Notes: generated from the sequence alone by a model not told the origin. Shown: positions 12,201 through 21,499, numbered from the stretch's first letter. The stretch is 64,000 bases of DNA from Arenicola marina (GCA_964019135.1 OZ025257.1:18007971-18071970), one strand, 5' to 3'. Numbers and translations are program-made.

Positions 12201-15200
12201 AAAGGCAGGTTGGGGAGGCTTACAGACACAGCCAGGGACCTGAAGGAAGGCAGGCTCTGGAGGCTTACAGACACAGCCAGAGACCTGGGGGAAGGCAGGC
12301 TCTGGAGGCTTACAGACACAGCCAGAGACCTGAAGGAAGGCAGGCTGTGGAGGCTTACAGACACAGCCAGAGACCTGAAGGAAGGCAGGCTGTGGAGGCT
12401 TACAGACACAGCCAGAGACCTGAAGGAAGGCAGGCTCTGGAGGCTTACAGACACAGCCAGAGGCCTGGGGGAAGGCAGGCTCTGGAGGCTTACAGACACA
12501 GCCAGAGATCTGGGGAAAGGCAGGTTGGGGAGGCTTACAGACACAGCCAGGGACCTGAAGGAAGGCAGGCTCTGGAGGCTTACAGACACAGCCAGAGACC
12601 TGGGGCAAGGCAGGCTCTGGAGGCTTACAGACACAGCCAGAGACCTGAAGGAAGGCAGGCTGTGGAGGCTTACAGACACAGCCAGAGACCTGGGGAAAGG
12701 CAGGCTCTGGAGGCTTACAGACACAGCCAGAGACCTGGGGCAAGGCAGGCTCTGGAGGCTTACAGACACAGCCAGAGACCTGGGGAATGGCAGGCTCTGG
12801 AAGGTTACAGACACAGCCAGAGACCTGGGGCAAGGCAGGCTCTGGAGGCTTACAGACACAGCCAGACTTCTGAAGGAAGGTAGGCTCTGGAGGCTTACAG
12901 ACACAGCCAGAGACCTGAAGGAAGGCAGGCTGTGGAGGCTTACAGACACAGCCAGAGACCTGGGGGAAGGTAGGCTGTGGAGGCTTACAGACACAGCCAG
13001 AGACCTGGGGGAAGGCAGGCTCTGGAGACTTACCCGAGTAAGGACCGCATTGAGCTGCTGTAGCGCGTTCTTCACTCTCGCATGGAGTAGACGCGGGGTG
13101 TTGAAGATCTCTTGGATGGCGGGGGGCAGACCCCAGCGTGAGTTTGGTTCCGAGGGCTCGTGACTGTCACTGGGATTATTGGTTGCGGACTCGTACGCCT
13201 TGACCGCTGAACCCGAGACGGACTCCAGTCCACCGGAGCAGCAGACAGACTCGGAATCAGAAGCCGATGCGACGCCCGTCGCGTTTCCATTCGCGACTCC
13301 CGAATCAGGCGTCGGCGCCGATCCCGATGGTAAATTGTCTCCCGGCGTTGACGTCGACACCGCGCCCACTTCATTAGTCACCATCTGGGCGATAAAATCC
13401 GAGATTTTACTCGTGATGCGATCGTCGTAACCTTCGAGAGTACCACTTCTCTCCCACACCTGGCTGTCACTCCGCAGGTCCCCCGTCAACGATCGGGAGA
13501 AGGCGCCATCAGGATGAGTTGAGGTTGAGCTTCTGCCGACTCGAGAATCGGAAGCTAAACACGCCCATCCATCCTTGTCATGGTAATCGTCAAAGCTGTT
13601 GCTATCCGAGGCCGCCGATCGCTGTTTATGGTCGCGCACTGGCGGTGGCGGCGGCGAGGACCCAGTGCCTACACCGGTGTCAGGGAGAAAGTCTATGTGG
13701 TCGCCAGACATGTTAGCCGCCCGGTTTCCGGCAGGGATGGCGGAAGGCGGGACGCCGTGGTTATGGGGGGCGGGACTCCTGGACCAGCCGGACGCCTCCA
13801 CGGTCTCTGACACGCTGATATCCCGCTGCCAATCTCGCGGGCTCCGATGTCCCTTGCCAGACATCCGAATGAAGATTTCCTTCTCCCGTTGCTGCATGGC
13901 CTGGAGACTGCCCGTGAAGCCGTTCTCGCCTTTACCCTCCACCTTCAGGGTGTGGGGGAGCGGCGGCGGCGGCGGCACGCACCCGTCCCCCACCAGGGGC
14001 TTCACCAGGGGGGGACTGCCGTCGAAGCCGTCCACCCCCTTGCTGGCCTGGATCATGTCCTCCACCAGCTGCAGCTGTCGATCCGGACACTCCGAATTGA
14101 CCGAGCAGTCTATCTGGCTGAGGTCTCCGGTCCCGATGACGCCGTAGGTCCCGTCGTCCCGTGGCTCGGGTTTCACCTCCACCTCGACCCCGACCCGGCC
14201 CTTGTCGTTACCCAAGTGCTTTATCTTGTATTGAATGAGCGTCGTTCTCTTGATTGCGTTAGACTGACGTCCCAACCTGGTGCCTGAAACACCAATTATT
14301 GAACACTTAACACGTAACACAACATATTACCAAAACAATTTATAGCGTCTCAATTCTCTAAAGAAGTGCTATTTCAACAGAATGCGAAAGCGAACTGGCG
14401 GGGATGCCTATACTAATCTAATGATCAATCACTAGTTACGGGTCATATTAATCCCAATCACAAGGTCACAAGTGCCAGGTTACAGGAACAAATAAATTCA
14501 TCACAGATTGTACCAAAGTTTAAAACGCCTTGACAGCCAGAGGGACGTTGCCATCAAAGCGGTACCATAGCCCACCTTCCAGCATCATTCCATTCTGCAG
14601 ACACTTGTTGAACCTGCACGCTTTGCAGGCCGTACGATTGGCAGATGTCACCATGCAGCTTCCGCCGCTGCTGCACGTGAACTTCTGGTAGAGCTTCTCC
14701 TTCAGCATACGCCGGAAGAAGCCCTGTGGACAGCACGGACGAGAAAGACAGCCTTATTGCCCCCACCAAATCATAATCTCGTCCATGTACAGATGCCAAG
14801 CCAAGTAGGGTCATTGGAACACCTTGCTTGACCGATGAGCAGTGCTCACGTATAGCTCGGGTATAAGGAGAGTGACCAGTTTTATGGACAGATATTGGGA
14901 TTGTGACCAGTTTTATGGACAGGTATTGGGATTGTGACCAGTTTTATTGCTAGGGTATTGGTACTGTGACGTGGCTAGTGGCTGGTGGGGGCGTGGTTAC
15001 TGGGGCGTGTCTATTGGGGCGTGGCTACTGGGTGAGTGACCACTGGAGCGTGGCTACTGGGTGAGTGACTACTGGAGCGTGGCTACTAGAGCGTCTGAGG
15101 CGTCGCTATTGGGGCGTGACAAACGGGGGCGTGGCTACTGGGGCGTGGCTACTAGGGGCGTGGCAACTGGGGCGTGGCTACTGGAGCTTGGCGACTGGGG

Positions 15201-18200
15201 CGTCGCTAATGGGGCGTGGCTTCTTGGGGCGTGGCCACTGCGGGCGTGGCTATGGAGGGCGTGGCAACTGGGCGAGATAATCTCGGCGACTAATGTCTAT
15301 GGAACAGCATAACTTGCGGTATGGGCGACAACGCGTACCTTGCATCCTTCGCACGTAATGGCGCCGAAATGAAAGCCAGACGACGGCGCTTCACAGACTT
15401 TGCATGGAATGGTGTGAAAGTCAACTTTAAGTTTTTTGTCATCTTCTCGACCTGTAAAAATTAAACAATATATGATATGAATATTCTTCATATTCTTCGA
15501 AATTCTTTGCTTTAACCACTTGTGATCATATCGCATCAATGGGAGGTTGGGAAATGCAGGGCCATGTCCCCGGGGTAACCCGCCCCCTACTCTTTGCGAT
15601 AAGCCCGGGGGGGTAACTAGACCCATTGGCGTACCAACTGCCCCCCCCCCCCACCCCACCCAAAGCAGGCAATTACCTTGAGATACCCCCCCCCCCCTCC
15701 CCCTCCCGGGAGGTGTAACATTATTAGAATGTCAGCCTTCACATACCTGGACGGTACATGCCAAGGGTAACACACTTGCGGTATCGGCAATATTGGCAGT
15801 GAGACCGGTTCTCCTTGTTAATGTCGCAGCCTTGCTGCTTGGGGCAAGTCAGCGAGCCGCTGCCATTCTTCAAGCAACGTAGGTAGAACTTCTGTAAACA
15901 GCAAGCACTCAAAAGTGATTAATCTGATCATCATTGGTAGAATTATCACTCAATACTCTGGCCACTTTTTTCATTTACCGGCGCGCAGTTGCCGTCGCAA
16001 CTGGTTATCGCACGAAAGAAGTATTCTAAATGCATTATTTTATATAAAAAAAGAGGGATAAGCTTTTGTATCATCGTATCTGGACAAGTGAGTTGTTTCC
16101 AAGACTTGTTGTCTTTCGCTCGACTTGGCGAAGGAAACGTCATTTGGCGACATGCATTTTAGGCTTCGTCTTTTATTCTCAGAAAAGCTTCGCGACATCA
16201 CCTCTTGTGACAACTACATACGGGCCTGCTTTATTACCCTACCATACAGCCATGGTGGGCACTGACCTTGACAACCATTGTGATCACTGACCTTGAGAGC
16301 CATCATGATCACTGACCTTGGCAGTCATAATTGACACTGACTTACCGTATCCTTGGTAACAATGACCTTGACAGCCACTATGATCACTGATCTTGGCAGT
16401 CATAATTGACACTTACTTCGGTATCCATGATGGCCACTGAGCTTTACAACCATGACAACCATTTACCTTGCACGCCTCACAGACGTAGGCCCCGCAGTGA
16501 AAGCCGGCCGCCACGTCACCACAGATCTGGCATGAGAACCGCGGGTCCTTGCTTTTACCGCTGCCCTTGTTCCGGCCCGAGGTGGTCAGTGGGCACACGA
16601 ACCCGTCCCCTCCTCCTCCGCCATCCGCCTGGCCGTTCCCCCGCCGCCGCTTGACCGGCGAGGGGTGGTCGCCCGTCTGGCCGAGGGGCCCGGGGCTCCG
16701 GCCCGGGGTGCCCGCCTGGCTGGCGTGGGTGTCGCTGGATCCCAGGCTGTGCTGGGTGCTCCCCGTCGGGGTGTAGATGCCGCTCTGGGGGCTGACCAGC
16801 GGGGTGTGGCCATGAGGGGAAACGGAGAGGGACTCGGCTACGGGGCTCAAAGTCAGATTGTCGCTCATGTTCGCGTGAGGGGCGGTACCATGGGTCGCAG
16901 AGACGCCGTTACCATGGCTCAGAGAGCCATCGTTCCCATGGATACTGGCCATGTGACCCCTAAAGGCTCCTTTGGTGGGCATGTGGTCACTTGTGACATG
17001 GCTGCTGTTTGTTGTATGACAACTCATCTCACAATGAGAGCTGTGGTCATTGCCAGTTCTAGCATTGGGGTCGTGGCCACCTCTCGCCTGGTTATTGGTG
17101 CCATGACCGTCCATTGCCTGGTTATTGGGGTCATGACCGTCCATTGCCTGGTTATTGGGGCCATGACGGTCCATTGCCTGGTTATTGGGGCCATGACCGT
17201 CCATTGCCTGGTTATTGGGGCCATGACCGTCCATTGCCTGGTTATTGGGGCCATGACCGTCCATTGCCTGGTTATTGGGGCTGGTACCGGTCATAGTATG
17301 GTTGCTGTCTCCATTCCTTATGTCATAACCGGAGCTGTGACTACTTGCTGCCCGGTGACTGGGGCTGCTTAAGGCATGGGCGTTGGGGCTGCTACCAGTT
17401 AGGGCCTGGGCCTTTGGGCTGCGCTCAATCATTGCTCGGGTATTAGGGCTGTGTTCACTGCCGAGGGGGCGCCCTGAGGCAAGGCTCATCGAGGTGGCAG
17501 TCAATGCGGTGTTGGAGTAGCCACCAAGGCTACTGGTGGCGTGGCTAGAAATAAGAGCTTGATTAAGAGGGGCGTGGCTATTGCGGGCGTGGCTATTGGG
17601 GGTGTAACTATTGGGGGCGTGGCTACTGGGGGCGTGGCTATTGGGGGTGTAACTATTGTGAGCGTGGCTATTGGATGCGTGGCTATTAGGGGTGTCGCTA
17701 TCGGGGACTTGATAGCTGGGGGCGAGGGTGACAGAGGGGGTGTGGCTATAGGCGTGGTTCCTGGGATCATAGGCACTTGGAGCGTTGTAACTGGGGGCGT
17801 GGCTACTGGGGGTGTGGCTAATGGGGGCGTGGGTACTGGGGGCGTGGCTACTGGGGGTGTGGCTAATGGGGGCGTGGCTACTGTGGGTGTGGGTACTGGG
17901 GGCGTGGCTACTGGGGGTGTGGCTAATGGGGGCGTGGCTACTGTGGGTGTGGGTACTGGGGGCGTGGCTACTGGGGGTGTGGCTAATGGGGGCGTGGCTA
18001 GCTGAGGCGTGGCTGTTGACTGGGCGGTCAGCATACATAAGGATTCCAATGGATACAGACTGGTCGCGAGGAGGGTGCAGCGACTCTTGCAGATATCCAG
18101 CTTGGTCCCCCCAGGGTATCACCCTGGGGCGTCCCCCACCCGCGAGGGAGCTCGCGCCAGAGGCGGCGGGCGGCGCTGTCGCCATAGGTACGTCTTGGTA

Positions 18201-20069
18201 ATCCCCTCTGTCCCCGCGGTAGCGAAGCTGGTTCCCCACGTATTCGCCCTTGCTGGGTGACTGGTACTGGGCCTGTGGGCACCGGGAGGCCCGGTATTTC
18301 TCCTGCTCCGCAGGATGGCTAACGGGATGTGGATCATAGGGGTGGGCGGAGGTCAGACCCCCCGGTGACTGGTATCGTAGACGACGCTCGGACGATTTGT
18401 GAGACTGCAGCTCTTGATGTTGTAGTTGTTGTTGTAGGCGGTGTTGTTGTTGTTGTTGTTGTTGGTGTTGTTGTAGGGGGCAGCCGCTGTGGTTTACCCG
18501 CGCCAGATCCACAAATTCATACTCAGACCTCTTCGTCGCCCGGGCAACGCTTCCTTCGGGTACTTCCGGCGGCGACGCGGTAATGGCGTGGCGCCGTCTA
18601 GCAACATCCGGCGAGCGATCGTCCAGGAAGGCTTCCAGCGACCTGCCGTCCATCACCGACTCTTGGCCTTCCAACGGCTCCCGCCCACTGGTCACACGCA
18701 GAGAGGTCCCCCTGCCCCGCAAACATGCGGGTACCGTATTGAGACTGAGCCCCAACTTGTCCCTGTATGCGTTTTCCTCCTCCGTCTTTTTCTCCATCTC
18801 ATCCAAACAGTAAGAAGCCGACGACGACAGAAATGCCCTCCCGCCGTTGCCAGCAGCCACTGGGTACCCCGCCGAGAAGCGCTGGCTATCCGCGTCTTGG
18901 ACCTGGCTCTTCTGAACCATACTGATACCGTTAGGCACGCAGGGTATCCTAGTATGTCGGCGTTGGGGGTCCGAGTGGCCTTCCCTGGCGAGCGGCGGTA
19001 GGCAGTCGTTGCCCGGACCCCTCTCAGGGGTGAGGGCTTCCCAAACGGAGGAGGCCTTCCCGGAGCTCCGAGGCTCCGAGTCGGCTTTCAGCTGCTCCAA
19101 CAAGGCGGCCACCTTCTCGCTGTCCTGAAACACGCTGTTCAAGATGGTGAAGTTGAAGTTGTAGGTGTTAATGTTGCTGGCGGGGTCCGCCGAGAGCTGG
19201 ACCGCTTCCACGATGCGGTCAATCAGCTGGCGTTTTCTGTACTCATCCAGCTTGGGGGTGACGGGCTCCTGGTCAGCGGGGGTGACAGCCTCGGGGTGAG
19301 TACCGGTGGAGTAGTGCGGGGTGTTCGTTGTGTTCGCGACGGGGAAAGGGAGGGAGGAGGAGGGCGGGGCGGGAGCGGTGTCGGTGGCGGCGGCGCTGGA
19401 CAAGGGGAGGCTGAAGTCGAGGGGCATCACTTGCTCGCTGCTATGGCAGCACGGCGGGAAGGCGCAATACGCTGACGGCACGGAGCGCTGAGCGTGGTGC
19501 TGGGTGTCGAGGAAAAGTCGGGAATCCGCGGCGACCGCTGGTTTGTCTTTTAAGGCGGCGCCGAGGGGAAGTCGGGAATTGCCGGCGGTCGCAGGCTTGT
19601 CTGGCAACGCGGCGCGGACGGAATATCGGAGGGAATCCGTGACACAACTGCTCGTCACAATACCACTCGAAGTCCGATCATCAGTCCCAACGTCGGCTTT
19701 AATATTCTGTAAGGCGGCCCGCAAGTGCCTCGTGTCAGACGTCTCGGCACCGCCGGCCAGACCGCGGGGACCTTGCCTTAAGCCCGGGGAGCGTTGAGAC
19801 TGAGGCCTGAGGCCTGAGGCAGCAGCGTCGTCGTCGTCGTCGTTCGGGGTCGCGGCGGTGGAGGCGCTGGTCACCGTACACGTGGCGCCCCCTCGTGCGA
19901 GAGACGCACTCGCGGCCACGGCGGTGACAGAGGGGGCCTCGGAGGGCGGTCGGGTGACCGGCGTGGGCAGGAGTGATATACGGCGGCTCGGAGATGCGGT
20001 ATCTTCACCAGCCTGCTGGTTCATACGCATCTGTTGAATGATACGCTTCTTGAGGAGGTAGTGCGCCAT
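6045..20069 (-). CDS. Nuclear receptor with two DNA-binding domains (2DBD-NR), nine coding exons
   Basis: A ligand-type transcription factor expected to act in the nucleus. The model joins minus-strand exons 20069-16467, 15891-15747, 15451-15339, 14723-14576, 14283-13034, 11871-11751, 11496-11221, 6444-6364 and 6208-6045. All introns are GT-AG, phases match at every junction, and the total is 5901 bp (1966 aa). DBD1 (about 1178-1247) has P-box CEACKK. DBD2 (about 1266-1333) has P-box CEGCKG followed by GRQSNAIKR. The LBD (about 1720-1966) shows the signature FVKHLPGF..DDQMLL, then LLARLPELQ and an AF-2 helix LWQELY. The first P-box CEACKK is the hallmark of the 2DBD-NR subfamily, reported to dimerise and bind repeated half-sites. 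The A/B region and hinge are unusually long and repetitive. The start is the first ATG after an in-frame stop at about 20101. No symbol is assigned because the subfamily lacks a settled one. Confidence 0.93.
6364..6444 (-). CDS. 2DBD-NR coding exon 8: small LBD helix 9 exon
   Basis: An 81-bp exon found by phase and sequence: acceptor ATTCCAG, then (D)ALGLVQPSRVMALQEEFTAS and FLEYTD, donor GTAGGA in phase 1. It corresponds to the 'PDRPGL....VE.LQ......L..Y' segment of other receptors. A 4.8-kb intron separates it from exon 7. It is the least conserved LBD exon, but both junction phases fit. Confidence 0.85.
8320..9135. mobile_element. MITE with TA target duplication and six subterminal motif copies
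   Basis: The ends CAGCTTGCCAGGCAGTAGCG and (right end, reversed) CAGCTTGTCGGGCAGTAACG form terminal inverted repeats, and TA lies immediately outside each end (8318-8319, 9136-9137). The motif GGCAGTA(G/A)CGGATCAC occurs three times in direct orientation (8330, 8502, 8522) and three times inverted (8762, 9093, 9109). No transposase is encoded; the 117-residue minus-strand open frame inside matches nothing I know. TA duplication suggests the Tc1/mariner superfamily (inference). Confidence 0.85.
10487..10900. mobile_element. TTAA-flanked MITE, copy 1
   Basis: The element AGCAATATAC...ATATATTGCT (10491-10896) is bounded by TTAA on both sides. Internal landmarks are shared with copies at 24233-24573 and 38104-41300: 'atgcgccat' after the left end, 'gagccgcggtcgac' in the middle and 'aattcaagacagaat' near the right end. 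TTAA duplication is typical of piggyBac-type transposition (inference). It has no coding capacity. Confidence 0.9.
11221..11496 (-). CDS. 2DBD-NR coding exon 7: LBD signature and helices 5-8
   Basis: Acceptor GGTCAG. Encodes (G)FRLVDIDDQMLLVKTSVYPI, then FMTRFPVFQRLGSHFNIMRR and MDMDELEIGFLCALMAFVSS. This matches the DQ..LLK signature and the later '.LE.. .L.A...F.' helices of nuclear-receptor LBDs. Donor GTGAGT, phase 1. Confidence 0.92.
11751..11871 (-). CDS. 2DBD-NR coding exon 6: LBD helices 3-4 region
   Basis: Acceptor GATCAG, then PAEMESYKVDEDDLASVWHL and AFMSFSHNALHILRFVKHLP; donor GTAAAC. With the next exon it forms the nuclear-receptor LBD signature FVKHLPGFRLVDIDDQ. It starts in phase 0 and ends in phase 1, matching both neighbours. 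Confidence 0.9.
12100..13033. repeat. 45-bp minisatellite starting at the exon-5 splice donor
   Basis: About 20 units of 45 bp. On the minus strand each unit reads as a donor-like CTGTAAGCCTCCAGAGCCTG followed by an acceptor-like pyrimidine tract ending CAGG. The first unit is the real donor of exon 5 (GTAAGTCTCCAGAGCC). Because 45 is a multiple of three and the unit lacks stops, several frames on both strands stay open, producing long artefactual reading frames. The array fills most of intron 5. Confidence 0.93.
13034..14283 (-). CDS. 2DBD-NR coding exon 5: T/A box, long hinge, start of LBD
   Basis: After the TTTCAG acceptor the exon completes GMMLEGTRLGRQSNAIKR, the usual DBD C-terminal extension. 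It then encodes a Ser/Gly/Asp-rich hinge of about 380 residues and ends in LPPAIQEIFNTPRLLHARVK and NALQQLNAVLTR, a likely LBD helix. The donor is a consensus GTAAGT in phase 0. That donor is the first copy of a 45-bp intronic minisatellite, and the reading frame stays open through the whole array to 12029. Confidence 0.88.
14284..14575 (-). other. Intron 4 of the 2DBD-NR
   Basis: A short GT-AG intron between the DBD2 exon and the hinge exon; no repeat or other feature seen. Confidence 0.8.
14576..14723 (-). CDS. 2DBD-NR coding exon 4: second half of DBD2
   Basis: Begins GFFRRMLKEKLYQKFTC, the canonical residues after a CEGCKG P-box. The D-box region SSGGS and the second zinc finger follow (CMVTSANRTACKACRFNKCL), with a GM motif after. 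The donor GTGGGC leaves one base (phase 1). Confidence 0.94.
14868..14972. repeat. ~33-bp repeat, three units, in intron 3
   Basis: GTGACCAGTTTTATGGACAG plus ATATTGGGATT recurs three times, the third copy degenerate. It directly abuts the GC-rich minisatellite at 14975. Confidence 0.75.
14975..15275. repeat. GC-rich ~15-bp minisatellite in intron 3
   Basis: About 18 copies of GGGGCGTGGCTACT with small changes. On the minus (gene) strand the core reads AGTAGCCACGCCCC, containing the CCACGCCC box recognised by Sp1/KLF factors. The same core builds the coding repeat at 17540-18005 in exon 1 of this gene. Confidence 0.85.
15339..15451 (-). CDS. 2DBD-NR coding exon 3: linker and first half of DBD2
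   Basis: The acceptor TTTTTACAG is followed by a short charged linker (GREDDKKLKVDFHTIP) and zinc finger 1 of DBD2 (CKVCEAPSSGFHFGAITCEGCK). The donor GTACGC lies directly after the P-box Lys in phase 0, exactly as in DBD1. The linker leaves only about 19 residues between the end of DBD1 and the first Cys of DBD2. Confidence 0.94.
15500..15720. mobile_element. SINE fragment and C tracts in the intron between the DBD exons
   Basis: 'aaccacttgtgatcatatcg' to 'cccctactctttgcgataag' (15510-15605) matches the body and tail of the SINE found whole at 22420-22665 and 54830-55076, in reverse orientation. The tRNA-like head is missing. Poly-C runs follow at 15641-15652 and 15687-15697. Confidence 0.75.
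15747..15891 (-). CDS. 2DBD-NR coding exon 2: second half of DBD1
   Basis: The acceptor TTTACAG precedes KFYLRCLKNGSGSLTC, completing P-box CEACKK. The second zinc finger follows: Cys at the start of CPKQQGCDINKENRSHCQYC and RYRKCVTLGM. The donor is GTATGT, phase 1. All eight zinc-binding cysteines of DBD1 are present across exons 1 and 2. Confidence 0.94.
16250..16450. repeat. Imperfect ~30-bp repeats with nuclear-receptor half-sites, intron 1
   Basis: Repeats of 'gatcactgaccttgacagcc' and 'cataattgacacttact' lie next to the exon-1 donor. TGACCTTGA, the reverse of the extended monomer site TCAAGGTCA, is exact at 16263-16271, 16288-16296 and 16363-16371. A near match (TGACCTTGG) lies at 16313-16321. 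TCAAGGTCA is the known site for ERR, SF-1/FTZ-F1 and Rev-erb/E75-type receptors; function here is inference. Confidence 0.7.
16467..20069 (-). CDS. 2DBD-NR coding exon 1: A/B region and first half of DBD1
   Basis: Encodes residues 1-1201. The A/B region is low complexity: a Gln-rich stretch, then Ser-His-Ala-Pro repeats, then 10-residue NNQAMDGHGP repeats. An apparently ordered segment containing RKRQLIDRIVEAVQL and NTYNFNFTILNSVFQ lies near residues 275-330. The exon ends with zinc finger 1 of DBD1 (CQICGDVAAGFHCG...CEACK), cut by a GTAAAT donor directly after the P-box Lys in phase 0. The exon also carries 5' UTR back to a TTTGCAG acceptor at 20151, so there is at least one upstream non-coding exon. 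Confidence 0.92.
17095..17290 (-). repeat. Coding 30-bp repeat (NNQAMDGHGP) in exon 1
   Basis: Six to seven 30-bp units encode 10-residue repeats NNQAMDGHGP in the A/B region. Variation is mostly at one or two bases (G/D/R exchanges), so the array looks young or homogenised. It lies about 200 residues before DBD1. Confidence 0.95.
17540..18005 (-). repeat. Coding minisatellite (Ser-His-Ala-Pro) in exon 1
   Basis: Tandem copies of a 15-bp core (GGGGGCGTGGCTACT on the plus strand) and longer 60-66-bp compound units encode SHAPISHTPSSHAPSTHTHS-type sequence. The region 17812-18000 holds three nearly identical 60-bp blocks. It codes for an intrinsically disordered stretch of the A/B domain and is likely length-polymorphic. 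Confidence 0.92.
18415..18485 (-). repeat. Gln-rich CAG/CAA tract in exon 1
   Basis: Encodes QQHQQQQQQQHRLQQQLQHQ from mixed CAA/CAG codons near residues 530-550 of the receptor. Glutamine-rich tracts are common in transactivation regions. Confidence 0.9.
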
Positions 20070-20151
20070 GATGGCGGGTCGTGAGGCGGGGTCGACCGAC
20101 TAACAGGCCTGTGTCTGTCTGTCCAACATGCCTGTTCCCCACCAGTCCCAC
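20070..20151 (-). other. 5' UTR part of the first coding exon of the 2DBD-NR
   Basis: A consensus acceptor (TTTGCAG) ends at 20152, followed by 82 bp to the ATG at 20069. An in-frame TAG about 10 codons upstream of the ATG supports this start. The acceptor implies an upstream non-coding exon. Confidence 0.7.
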
Positions 20152-21075
20152 CTGCAAAGACATACAGTCACACATTAGGATCAGCAGTTGACACGGAAAT
20201 TCTAGGTCCTAGAACCGTGTAATGTATTTCTGCAGGTCATACCTCTACAACTCATATCGCGACAATAGCAAGGATCGATGTGGAGAAGCCATGTGTGCGA
20301 TAGTGAACCCTCTACTCTGTGCCACAAAAGACGTGGGATGTTTATCCTGTACAAAGATAGACCACGCACGACCACGCCAATAGCCGGGGGGGTAGGGGGG
20401 GGGGGGAGACTACATTACCATAATGACGGTGGTGTGCCGCCCATGCCATACAGGGTATGTGAGAGTGAGAGAAAAGCAAAAGTGAGAGATTTTGTGGTCA
20501 TTGAGAGATTTTTTTGTCTGTTACAAAAGGCATCAACCAAAGACACAACAGTCATGGCAAAGTTTATGCAGGTCAATTATATGAGCACTTTCGATATCAA
20601 GTGGAATGCATTGTCAAGCGCATCAATTGAAATAAATACTTTAGGCGAAAAAAGGGGTCATTAGGGCGGCACATATATATATACCTAGCCATGTGTAGAC
20701 CCCCCCCCCCCACTCGGGCGCCGTTACTAATGTTCATAGTAACATGGCCGCAATCTGTCATGGTTCGAAATGCCCTTTTGCAAATATCACCATCATCTTT
20801 ACCGATAAATCTTTACTGATACATATTTACTGATAAAACCTGAAATTACTTGAACACGGCACAAGACCGTGTGCAAATAAAAACTTAACCAATCGATAAC
20901 GCGTAAAGTTACTCGTACCACATTGTTCACTCTGAATAATGAATTTCCGATTGTTGCTCAGCGATCAGCCTAGACACATTGCTCACATCTGTTTCAGTGG
21001 TAACTCTTTAATGTAATGAAATGAAATGCATATATCCTTGACTTAAACAAGAGCGCCACTTTTCCGCGCACCTGT
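20152..21075. other. Upstream intergenic or 5' intron DNA, no gene recognised
   Basis: Contains G/C homopolymers (about 20390-20405 and 20700-20712) and nothing recognisable as coding. A 128-residue open frame at 20278-20664 lacks similarity to known proteins. Confidence 0.45.
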
Positions 21076-21078
21076 TAC

Positions 21079-21436
21079 ACCAGAGGTCTTGGCACATGAT
21101 AAACATGGTACACACCAGGGGCGTGGCACATGATAAACATGGTACACACCAGGGGTCTTGGTACAGGATAGACATGGTACACCCCAGGGGTGTTGGTACA
21201 TGATAGACATGGTACACCCCAGAAGTCTTGGTACATGATAGACATGGTACACCCCAGGGGTCTTGGTACATGATAGACATGGTACACCCCAGGGGTCTTG
21301 GTACATGATAGACATGGTACACCCCAGGGGTCCTGGTACATAATAAACATGGTACACACCAGGGGTCTTGGTAAATGATAAACATGGTACACACCAGGGG
21401 TCGTGGGACATGATAAACGTGGTATACACCGGGAAT
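21079..21436. repeat. 36-bp tandem repeat, ten units
   Basis: Unit CAGGGGTCTTGGTACATGAT followed by AGACATGGTACACCCC. The period is a multiple of three, so three overlapping minus-strand frames of about 125 residues stay open. They encode only repeats of CTMSIMYQDPWGVP type and are not considered genes. Confidence 0.93.
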
Positions 21437-21499
21437 CGAGGAACAATTTTTGCAGAAAAACTATTGCAAAATGTTAAGAGGATATATAAGGTACCTTAA

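Noticed and set aside
12051-13163. 370-residue plus-strand open frame of GRLWRLTDTARDL repeats
   Set aside because: Antisense shadow of the 45-bp minisatellite; period divisible by three and no stop in the unit. The minus strand holds the real exon and intron.
16665-17372. 235-residue plus-strand frame with GAMTVHCLVI repeats
   Set aside because: Antisense of the coding decapeptide repeats of receptor exon 1.
21008-21446. Three ~125-residue minus-strand frames (CTMSIMYQDPWGVP repeats)
   Set aside because: All three frames of one 36-bp array are open at once, so coding is not indicated.
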